Below are positions 57,897-64,000 of a stretch of 64,000 nucleotides of DNA, one piece after another. A program made the translations under genes and the position numbers. Under the pieces are notes generated by a model. It was not told where the DNA came from. It worked only from the letters and a program-made list of their open reading frames with translations, and did no database searches. The stretch's first letter is position 1. Each line of letters begins with the position of its first letter. Origin of the DNA: Pseudomonas sp. NFACC02 (lineage in GTDB: Bacteria > Pseudomonadota > Gammaproteobacteria > Pseudomonadales > Pseudomonadaceae); contig NZ_FOEO01000013.1 of assembly GCF_900110765.1 (NCBI RefSeq), positions 62,001 through 126,000 on the forward strand, read 5' to 3'.

Positions 57897-58340
57897 ATGA
57901 CAGACTTTCAAATTTTTCGCCCCATGGCTTGGGACAAACTGGTCCATGAATATGATCTGGACGGTTCACGACTTTTGCCGTGGGACGGCTACCCGACGCC
58001 CATCGGCGGCGGCTGGTGCGTCGTACGCCCGCACACCCAATCGTTGTCGCATACCCAGATCGATCAGGAGTTCTTCATCGGGATAAAAGGGACCGCCAAG
58101 TTGGTGGTCGGGGACCAGACGTACCCGTTCACCATGGGCGATATCGCCGCCATTCCCAAGCACACGGATCACTACGTGTTGAACGACACGGACGAAGACT
58201 TCCATTTTTATGTGGTCTGGTGGGATCGCGATTCAGCCAACCGATTCCTCGATGAAGACGCCCGGCAAGCTGTGGCTTCAAACGCGTTTGCGCTGCAAAA
58301 GGCGACGGTGCACGACGTATCCGCGCAGAGGGCGTCGTGA
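57897..58340 (+). CDS. Zinc-type cupin, N-N bond-forming subunit of a hydrazine synthetase
   Basis: A 147-residue single-domain cupin. The first cupin motif reads SHTQIDQEFFIGIKG (His52, Glu58 as likely metal ligands) and the second GDIAAIPKHTDHYVL (His89, His92). In known hydrazine synthetases such as Spb40 of the s56-p1 pathway, a cupin of this kind is fused to a MetRS-like domain and rearranges an aminoacyl ester of N6-hydroxylysine into an N-N bond. Here the two are separate, adjacent genes: the stop TGA overlaps the MetRS-like ATG by one base. AGGA lies about 9 nt before the ATG at 57897. The role is inferred from this pairing and the N-hydroxylase in the same operon. Confidence 0.8.
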   Translation: MTDFQIFRPMAWDKLVHEYDLDGSRLLPWDGYPTPIGGGWCVVRPHTQSLSHTQIDQEFFIGIKGTAKLVVGDQTYPFTMGDIAAIPKHTDHYVLNDTDEDFHFYVVWWDRDSANRFLDEDARQAVASNAFALQKATVHDVSAQRAS

Positions 58341-59848
58341 TGGGCAAGTTACTGGTCACCATCACCCCGCCAACACCTAACGGGGATCTGCATATCGGAC
58401 ACATGGCGGGTCCTTTTCTGGCCGCGGATATCTTCACGCGCGCGCAGCGTCAGCGCGGGCATGACTGCACGCTGGTGTCCTATTCCGACGACTATCAGTC
58501 GTACATGCTGCGTCGAGGCATCGAACTGGACCGCGCGCCGCAGGAGCTGGCGCTGGAGAACACCGACAAGATCAACGACACCCTGAAAAAAATGGGGATC
58601 GAGGTCGATTTCTGGATGCGCCCGTACCGCAACAATTACTTCAAGAAAGCCGTGGAGGAGATGTACGAGTATGCGGTGAAGGCGGGTGCCATTTACAAGA
58701 AAGTCAGCCAGGAACCCTACTGCGAGCACTGCGACAAATGGGGCTACGAGGCGTTCGGTCGCGGTAACTGCGACTACTGCGGCTCGGATTCCGATGCGAG
58801 TCAGTGCGAAGAGTGCGCGCACACGCCCAACGCCTCGAAGATGAGCAACTTCCACTGCAAACTCTGCTCCTCACAGATGATCTGGCGACCGGTAGAGCGT
58901 GAGTTTCTGGCGCTGTCCAACTTCCGCAACCACCTCAAGAGCAGCTTCGAGCACGCGCCGCTGCGCCCGTTCATTCGCCGCTTTCTTAACGAAGAGTTTG
59001 AACTGGGTCCGCTGGACTGGGCGATCACCCGTCCGCACGACGGCGGACTGGACCTTAAACCCGATGGCAGTCGACGTATTCACACTTGGGTGATGGGATT
59101 GTCCGGCTACCTGGGCGCGTTCCGCGAATACCTCAACGAGCACAAGCACGCGCCATGGGAATACGACGAATACTGCCGCTCCGGCAAAGGCCGGATGGTG
59201 CATTTCCTCGGCTATGACTGCGCCTTCAGCCACATGATGGTGTACCCGTCGCTGCTGCAGACGATGCACGGCTATCGCATGCGTCAGACCTTCTACACCA
59301 ACCAGTTCCTGACGTTGAACGGCAAGAACCTGTCCACCAGCCGCAACTACGCGATCTGGGCTCGGGACCTGGTCGCCGATGCCTGCACCGACAGCGCGCG
59401 GTTCTATCTGGCGTTGATCGCGCCCGAGCAGGACACCGACGATTTCGATGTGGAGAAATTCGCCGCCTGGCGTGAAGAGACCTTCAACGAAGTGCTGGTC
59501 AAGCTGGCTGCACAGGCCGAGCGCGAGCGTGTCGACGGAGACAGCCTGAAAGTGACATCGGCGGACGCTGCGGCGATCAAGATCCTCGTTGCCCGCTGGT
59601 TCGAGGTGACATCGGTGGATCACTTCACCATGAAAGGTCTGGCGGTGTTGCTGTCCGACGTGATCAATGCGGCCCGTGACCGCCAACTGCTCGGCAAACG
59701 GATTCTGCCGTACATGGCGTTGATTGGCGCCATTGGCGCGCCGGTATTCCCGGACCTGGCCCGGCAGATCTTGCGGTACTGCCGTTTCACCGAGAACGAA
59801 GTGTTTCAACAGTTGGTGTACATCAGCGCCGTGGAATACGAGATCTGA
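58340..59848 (+). CDS. Methionyl-tRNA-synthetase-like amino-acid-activating protein (hydrazine synthetase subunit)
   Basis: A 502-residue class I synthetase-like protein of MetRS type. The exact HIGH motif (18-21, in GDLHIGHM) and four CxxC zinc pairs (128/131, 144/147, 156/159, 173/176) are present. The KMSKS loop is degenerate, NLSTS at 330-334, with both lysines lost. It is about 170 residues shorter than housekeeping MetRS and lacks the C-terminal tRNA-binding domain. Such proteins, fused to or beside a cupin, activate an amino acid (glycine in the s56-p1 system) and pass it to N6-hydroxylysine. Coupled by a TGATG overlap to the cupin. It is not a housekeeping MetRS. The amino acid used is unknown. 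Confidence 0.85.
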   Translation: MGKLLVTITPPTPNGDLHIGHMAGPFLAADIFTRAQRQRGHDCTLVSYSDDYQSYMLRRGIELDRAPQELALENTDKINDTLKKMGIEVDFWMRPYRNNYFKKAVEEMYEYAVKAGAIYKKVSQEPYCEHCDKWGYEAFGRGNCDYCGSDSDASQCEECAHTPNASKMSNFHCKLCSSQMIWRPVEREFLALSNFRNHLKSSFEHAPLRPFIRRFLNEEFELGPLDWAITRPHDGGLDLKPDGSRRIHTWVMGLSGYLGAFREYLNEHKHAPWEYDEYCRSGKGRMVHFLGYDCAFSHMMVYPSLLQTMHGYRMRQTFYTNQFLTLNGKNLSTSRNYAIWARDLVADACTDSARFYLALIAPEQDTDDFDVEKFAAWREETFNEVLVKLAAQAERERVDGDSLKVTSADAAAIKILVARWFEVTSVDHFTMKGLAVLLSDVINAARDRQLLGKRILPYMALIGAIGAPVFPDLARQILRYCRFTENEVFQQLVYISAVEYEI

Positions 59849-59864
59849 CCCGGGAGGCACCCTG

Positions 59865-60989
59865 ATGAAAACCTCATTCGATGTCATCGTGATCGGTGCC
59901 GGCGTCGTTGGCGCTTCCGTCGCCGCCGCGCTGGTCGAAAACGGCCTGGACGTGGCCCTTATGGAGAAGGGCATCTGCGGCGGTCAAGGCGCGACGCGTG
60001 ATACCGGTGGCATCGTAAGAGGTCTGGAGCTTGACCCGGCATTGCGTCCGCTGACCCGTCGTGGGGCGCACCATGGCAGCACCGGCATCGTTCATGCGTT
60101 ATTCGAAAAAGCCCTCAAGCGCACCGGTGTCGCCTATATCGCCAGTTCCGAGGTGTGTGGCCAGTATCTGGACGCAGTGGGTACCGAAGCAACCCAGAAC
60201 ATTGAGCTACACGCATCGGTGAGTGCGTTGGATAACGGACGTTTTGCCTCGTTCTGTCCGGACCAGTGTCTGCTCATCGAGCGCAATGGTGGCATGGTCG
60301 ATGCGCGGGCCACGGTTTCCAATCTGTGCCGCTATGTCAGTGAAAAGGCGACGTTCCTCGATCATCTGGCGGTTGACCGCTGCATTGAGCTCGACGGGCA
60401 TGTGCAGGTTCACGCGGGCAAATTGTGCCTGGAGGCCACGTGGGTCGTTGATGCGTGCGGCGCCGACGGGCCGTTGGCGCGGCCTCACGGGGCGGTGCAT
60501 GCGCGTACCATCCCGTTCACCCGCCTGGGTTGTGACGAAGCACCCAGCATGCCGGTGATTGCGCACCATCTGAATACCTATTTGCTTCCGCTTGGCCGCA
60601 ATCTGATGCAAGTCGGCGGTCAACGGCGTCAACGCGCAGAGCACGCCAGTCAGTTGAACCTGTCGTTGATGGACAACGAGCAGGACGCGATGGAGCGCGT
60701 GGCCAGGCTGGGATACGACCATCATCACTGCATGCCCGTCGTGACCCAGGTCGCCTGGGACGCCTACACCGACGATGGACGCCCGTTGATTGGCCGCTCC
60801 TCCGTTAAAAGCCATGTCTATCTGGCGACAGGGTTCTGCGGCATCGGCTTCAAGATGGCGCCGAGCGTGGCCGAACTGCTGGCGTTCGAGCTGGGCGGGT
60901 TAATGTCCGGCATGTCCATGGACGCCGGCCATCGGGAGATCATGAAAGCGTTCTGCCCATCGCGATTTACCGAGGTGGCGTTGTCATGA
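59865..60989 (+). CDS. FAD-dependent amino-acid/amine oxidase (DAAO family), Spb39-like role
   Basis: A 374-residue flavoenzyme. Rossmann FAD motif VIVIGAGVVGASVAAALVENG at the N-terminus, MEKGICGGQGATRDTGGI after the second strand, and the C-terminal DAAO signature TDDGRPLIG..LATGFCGIGFKMAPSVAELL. GGGAGG lies before ATG 59865. In the s56-p1 pathway a similar oxidase cleaves the lysyl-hydrazine intermediate and frees hydrazinoacetic acid, so an equivalent step is proposed here. It ends in a 4-nt ATGA overlap with the next gene. Confidence 0.82.
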   Translation: MKTSFDVIVIGAGVVGASVAAALVENGLDVALMEKGICGGQGATRDTGGIVRGLELDPALRPLTRRGAHHGSTGIVHALFEKALKRTGVAYIASSEVCGQYLDAVGTEATQNIELHASVSALDNGRFASFCPDQCLLIERNGGMVDARATVSNLCRYVSEKATFLDHLAVDRCIELDGHVQVHAGKLCLEATWVVDACGADGPLARPHGAVHARTIPFTRLGCDEAPSMPVIAHHLNTYLLPLGRNLMQVGGQRRQRAEHASQLNLSLMDNEQDAMERVARLGYDHHHCMPVVTQVAWDAYTDDGRPLIGRSSVKSHVYLATGFCGIGFKMAPSVAELLAFELGGLMSGMSMDAGHREIMKAFCPSRFTEVALS

Positions 60990-61933
60990 TGCGCCTTGGC
61001 ATTTGCGCGGCGCTGGACGTCGGCACCACGTTGCATGCCCGCAGTTTTCTGCGGGGCGTTTACCTCTCCAGTCACTTGTTCAGCAACGTGCGCAAGGCGC
61101 GGCATTTCTATTTCGACGACGGCGCCAATGCCGAAGGTGGCAGGGCGGCGGCGAAACATTTCATCGATGCGAAAGTCGATGCGGTGATCGGCCACTTTGC
61201 CTCCGAGTCGGCCGCCGCCGTGGTGGAAACTTATGCACAGGCTGGCATCCCGCTGATCCTCCCGGCATCCACGTGTGCTGCACTGACCGAAGAGGGGCGC
61301 ACTACCTTCCGGGTATGCGCGTCCGATCGTGTACTGGCCGGACGATTACTGAGGTTTGCCGAAACTCAGGGGCTCCTCAGACTCGCGGCGTCCGCCGATC
61401 CAAGTCTTCACGGCCAGCAACAGCTGCGCGAGCTTCAAGCGGCAGCGAAGTTATCCACAGTCGAACTTGTAAGCGATGCTGCCCACGCCGACGCCTTGGT
61501 CTTCTGCGGTCGCTTGAAAGCCAGCCGTCAGTTCCTTGTGGAAAACCGCGCGGCGGGTTGTGGATTACCGCTCTTTTTTACTGACGATGCCGCGTCGCCT
61601 GCACTGGTTTCGGGATTGGCGCACACCGGCACTGTGTATGTCGTCAGCTTCCCGGTGGCCAGCGATCTGCCGGAAGCGCAGTCGGTCGACCTGGCTTATC
61701 AGCGCTTTTACGGCGAGCAGGCGCCGGTTTACGCCATTGAAACCCTGGCAGCGTTTTCGCTGGTGGATCTGGCGGCGCGTCAACGGCGTGGGCTGCTCGA
61801 TGCGCTGCGCTACGAACAGTTTTCCACACCTGCCGGCTCCATCAGTTTTAGCAATGGGGAAAACGATCACGCCCGGATTTCGCTGTGGGTCTACGCCGAC
61901 GAGCACGTCCATGAGCGACGTCTGTTGAGTTGA
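60986..61933 (+). CDS. Periplasmic-binding-protein-like (Leu/Ile/Val type) protein without signal peptide
   Basis: A 315-residue protein with the type I periplasmic-binding fold: HFYFDDGANAEGGRAAAKHFIDAKVDAVIGHFASESAAAVVETYAQAGIPLILPAST, and later PVYAIETLAAFSLVDLAAR. It starts straight into the first strand (MRLGICAALDVG) with no signal peptide, so it should stay in the cytoplasm. No ABC permease or ATPase is near. It may sense or hold an amino-acid-like intermediate, or be an enzyme-like accessory; unknown. It overlaps the oxidase gene by 4 nt. A perfect DnaA box lies in its codons (61451-61459). Confidence 0.75.
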   Translation: MMRLGICAALDVGTTLHARSFLRGVYLSSHLFSNVRKARHFYFDDGANAEGGRAAAKHFIDAKVDAVIGHFASESAAAVVETYAQAGIPLILPASTCAALTEEGRTTFRVCASDRVLAGRLLRFAETQGLLRLAASADPSLHGQQQLRELQAAAKLSTVELVSDAAHADALVFCGRLKASRQFLVENRAAGCGLPLFFTDDAASPALVSGLAHTGTVYVVSFPVASDLPEAQSVDLAYQRFYGEQAPVYAIETLAAFSLVDLAARQRRGLLDALRYEQFSTPAGSISFSNGENDHARISLWVYADEHVHERRLLS

Positions 61934-61986
61934 ATCGAGCTGCTCGATGGCTCGTCAAGTCTCTAAACCTTTCAGGAAGAACCACC

Positions 61987-63345
61987 ATGAATCAGTTTGA
62001 AATCGAGGGTGTGCGTCAGGAGTTGGACGTTGTCTCGGTCGGCTTCGGTCCCGCCGGTATCGCGCTGGCCTGCGCGCTGGAAGACGAAGCGGAGGACAAC
62101 GGTAAGAAGCCGTTCGCGCGCGTGCGGTTTTTCGAGAAAGGTCGCGATTCGACCTGGCATGGCGCGTTCCTGCTGGCGGGCACTGACATCAACCATCACG
62201 TGTTTCGCGACCTGGTGACGCCACGTAACCCGCGCAGCCGCTTCTCGTTCGCGATGTACCTGAAAGAAAAAGGGCGTCTGTACAAGTTCGGTCTGTTGGG
62301 CCGTTCGGCCAGTCGTGTGGAATGGTCCGACTACATCGGTTGGGTTGCCGCGCAGCTGAAGGACTATGTGTCCTACGACGAAGGCGTGATCGACGTATTG
62401 CCCGTCGCAGAAAAGGGCATTCTGCGCGCCGTCGACGTGGTGACAGCTCAGGGCACCTATCGCACTCGACGTCTGGTGCTGTCCCACGGCAGCCTGCCGA
62501 GAATTCCCGAGGCGTTCAGCGCTCATCTGGGGGGGCGAGTGTTCCACACCTCGCAATACCTCAAGAACATTCATCTGGGCGGCGGCCCCATCGCTCAGCG
62601 CTGGCTGGTGCTGGGCTCAGGCCAAAGCGCAGGCGAGGCCGTGGCGCATTTGCTTGGCGCGGCGCCGACCACTCAAGTGCATTCGGTACACCGAGGGGTG
62701 GGTTTCCGGGTGGGTCAGCTGGGGCAATTTCCCAACATGGCGTTTCTGCCTGAACAGGTGGATTACTTCCATGAGCTGGAGCCAGCGCGTCGTAGCAAGG
62801 TCTTCGACGAGATTCGTTCGACTAACTATGCGGGCATCGATGCCGACGAGAGCCAGGCTTTGTACTCCTTCATGTACGAAGGCGAGGTGAGCGGGCATCA
62901 GCGCCTGAATCTTCATACCTGGTCCGATGTGGTGTCAGTGGAGAAGGTCGGTGACGCCTACTCAGTGGTGCTGCGTGACAGCAACACAGGTCTAGAAACC
63001 ACGCTGTACGTCGACGGCATCGTACTCGGTACGGGCTACGAGCAACTTGCGGTGCCGCCGTTGTTGACGCTGCTGCAACCGTGGCTGTTGCGCGACGAGG
63101 ACGGAACGCTGGCGGTGGATCGCCATTACCGCGTGGGGCTGCAGAACAGTGAAGGCGTGCACATTCTCGCCAATGGCACGTCGGAAAAGACCCATGGCAT
63201 CAGCGACGCACAGTCGTTTTCGATGGTGGCGTTGCGTGCTCAGCAACTGACCGATGCACTCCTGGCGACCCAGCCGCGTCAGTTGGCGCCCGTGGTTTCG
63301 CACCCGGCGCGATCCAGGTCGGTCCGCATCGAGGCACGGCCATGA
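61987..63345 (+). CDS. L-lysine N6-monooxygenase (IucD/PvdA family)
   Basis: A 452-residue flavin N-hydroxylase that would make N6-hydroxylysine (ornithine is a possible alternative). FAD site SVGFGPAGIALACALED at 17-33, KGRDSTWHGAFLLAGTDINHHVFRDLVTPRNPRSRFSFAMYL, NADPH site LGSGQSAGE (209-217), and the C-terminal GTGYE (348-352). It is the partner expected for the cupin/MetRS pair. AGGAAG is 7 nt before ATG 61987; the frame extends 19 codons upstream without support. It overlaps the SbnA-like gene by 4 nt (ATGA). No NRPS or siderophore synthetase is visible near it. Confidence 0.9.
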   Translation: MNQFEIEGVRQELDVVSVGFGPAGIALACALEDEAEDNGKKPFARVRFFEKGRDSTWHGAFLLAGTDINHHVFRDLVTPRNPRSRFSFAMYLKEKGRLYKFGLLGRSASRVEWSDYIGWVAAQLKDYVSYDEGVIDVLPVAEKGILRAVDVVTAQGTYRTRRLVLSHGSLPRIPEAFSAHLGGRVFHTSQYLKNIHLGGGPIAQRWLVLGSGQSAGEAVAHLLGAAPTTQVHSVHRGVGFRVGQLGQFPNMAFLPEQVDYFHELEPARRSKVFDEIRSTNYAGIDADESQALYSFMYEGEVSGHQRLNLHTWSDVVSVEKVGDAYSVVLRDSNTGLETTLYVDGIVLGTGYEQLAVPPLLTLLQPWLLRDEDGTLAVDRHYRVGLQNSEGVHILANGTSEKTHGISDAQSFSMVALRAQQLTDALLATQPRQLAPVVSHPARSRSVRIEARP

Positions 63346-64000
63346 ACTTCATTTCTCATATTGTCGGCGATTCGAATTTCGTTCGTCTCAAGGGGCTGGG
63401 TTTCGAGAACCTGCATTTGAAGCTCGAATCCTGCAACCCGGCGGGCTCGATCAAGATGAAAACCGCCATCGGTTTGATCGACTCCTACGCCGAGCGTCGA
63501 CTTATCCACAAGGACACGGTGCTCATCGAATCGTCCTCAGGCAACCTCGGTGTGGCGCTGGCGATGATTTGCGCCGAACGAGGTTACGCCTTCTGCTGTG
63601 TGGTCGATCCCAACACCAACCTGCACAACATCAAGATGATGGAGGCGTTTGGCGCGCAGATCGTCATCGTCACCGAGCGTGACGACAACGACGGTTACCT
63701 CGGCACCCGCATTCGTTATATCCGCGATACCGTGGCCCGCGACCCTCGCTACTTATGGTTGAACCAGTACAGCAATCCGGCCAACGCGCGCACCCACGAA
63801 TTGACGACAGCGCGATCGATTCATATCGCCTTTCCCGCGCTGGACTATCTGGTGGTTGGCGCTGGCACCACCGGCACGTTGATGGGCTGCGTGCAGTATT
63901 TCCGAAAGCATTCGCCGCGAACCAAGATCATTGCCGTGGACAGTACGGGCTCGGTGACGTTTGGTCAGGCACCCGGCAAGCGGTTCATTCCGGGGCTGGG
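63342..64000 (+). CDS. SbnA-like PLP-dependent synthase (partial)
   Basis: The first ~219 codons of a fold-II PLP enzyme, cut by the window end. Schiff-base lysine in NPAGSIKMKTA (Lys at about residue 38), ESSSGNLGVALAMI, CVVDPNTNLHNIKMMEAFGAQIVIV, LNQYSNPANARTH, GAGTTGTLMG and VDSTGSVTFG. The pattern follows SbnA of staphyloferrin B synthesis (O-phosphoserine plus glutamate to N-(2-amino-2-carboxyethyl)-glutamate) more closely than cysteine synthase, as SSSGNLG replaces the TSGNTG loop. It predicts a diaminopropionate-type building block for the same product. A perfect DnaA box lies in it (63502-63510). Confidence 0.85.
   Translation, partial: MNFISHIVGDSNFVRLKGLGFENLHLKLESCNPAGSIKMKTAIGLIDSYAERRLIHKDTVLIESSSGNLGVALAMICAERGYAFCCVVDPNTNLHNIKMMEAFGAQIVIVTERDDNDGYLGTRIRYIRDTVARDPRYLWLNQYSNPANARTHELTTARSIHIAFPALDYLVVGAGTTGTLMGCVQYFRKHSPRTKIIAVDSTGSVTFGQAPGKRFIPGL

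Noticed and set aside
58340..59848. Reading the MetRS-like gene as a second housekeeping methionyl-tRNA synthetase
   Set aside because: The KMSKS loop is lost, the C-terminal tRNA-binding part is missing, and it is coupled to a cupin gene in a biosynthetic operon.
61987..63345. Reading the N-hydroxylase as part of a pyoverdine or aerobactin-type siderophore locus
   Set aside because: No NRPS, IucA/IucC synthetase or receptor gene is in view, while the cupin/MetRS-like pair is. The SbnA-like gene leaves a siderophore link open beyond 64 kb.

Overview
The window is the replication-origin region of a Pseudomonas chromosome (gamma-proteobacterium, GC-rich). The evidence is the order gyrB-recF-dnaN-dnaA / oriC / rpmH-rnpA-yidD-yidC-mnmE-mnmG-rsmG-parA-parB-atp-glmU-glmR-glmS, the protein sequences themselves, and the parS sites of Pseudomonas type (TGTTCCACGTGGAACA). 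No tRNA, rRNA, CRISPR array or insertion sequence was seen. The species cannot be fixed from the sequence alone.

Layout. (1) 1-8.2 kb, minus strand: a Wzx/Wzy-type exopolysaccharide operon. In transcription order it holds an EpsL-like barrel, a Wza-like export protein, a Wzc-like tyrosine kinase/co-polymerase, a WcaJ-like initiating sugar transferase, a Wzx flippase, a GT2 glycosyltransferase and a truncated polytopic protein that may be the polymerase. An ops-like element lies in its leader. (2) 8.9-15.1 kb, minus strand: gyrB, recF, dnaN and dnaA, with parS sites inside recF. (3) 15.1-20.15 kb: two origin-like intergenic regions, one beside dnaA and one before mnmG. They share the same order of DnaA boxes, hairpin bases and AT-rich stretch and look like a duplicated origin. 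rpmH, rnpA, yidD, yidC and mnmE lie between them. (4) 20.15-36 kb: mnmG, rsmG, parAB, the nine-gene ATP synthase operon, and the UDP-GlcNAc pathway genes glmU, glmR and glmS.

(5) 36-64 kb is accessory. At 36.2-40.8 kb are a 2-hydroxycarboxylate transporter, a CitE-like lyase, a LysR regulator and a class III CoA-transferase, which together look like a citramalate/malate uptake and cleavage module. At 41-45.7 kb is a patchwork of small orphan genes (immunity-like, GNAT, SseB-like, PsiE-like, glycolipid-binding). At 46.2-51.5 kb is a catabolic unit of MFS transporter, LysR, amidase and D-serine ammonia-lyase. At 51.5-55.4 kb are small hypotheticals, an AT-richer lipoprotein gene and a LysR gene.

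(6) 55.6-64 kb: an EamA exporter and a divergent LysR regulator, then a tightly coupled operon of zinc-type cupin, methionyl-tRNA-synthetase-like protein, FAD amine/amino-acid oxidase, periplasmic-binding-protein-like protein without signal peptide, lysine N6-hydroxylase and SbnA-like PLP synthase (cut by the window end). The N-hydroxylase + cupin + MetRS-like set is the hallmark of the hydrazine (N-N bond) synthetases known from Streptomyces pathways such as s56-p1. In those, N6-hydroxylysine and an activated amino acid are joined through an N-N bond and an oxidase then releases a hydrazino acid. Finding this set in Pseudomonas beside oriC, with cupin and MetRS-like domains as separate genes and an added SbnA-like enzyme, is the most exciting content here. 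It predicts an undescribed N-N-bond natural product.
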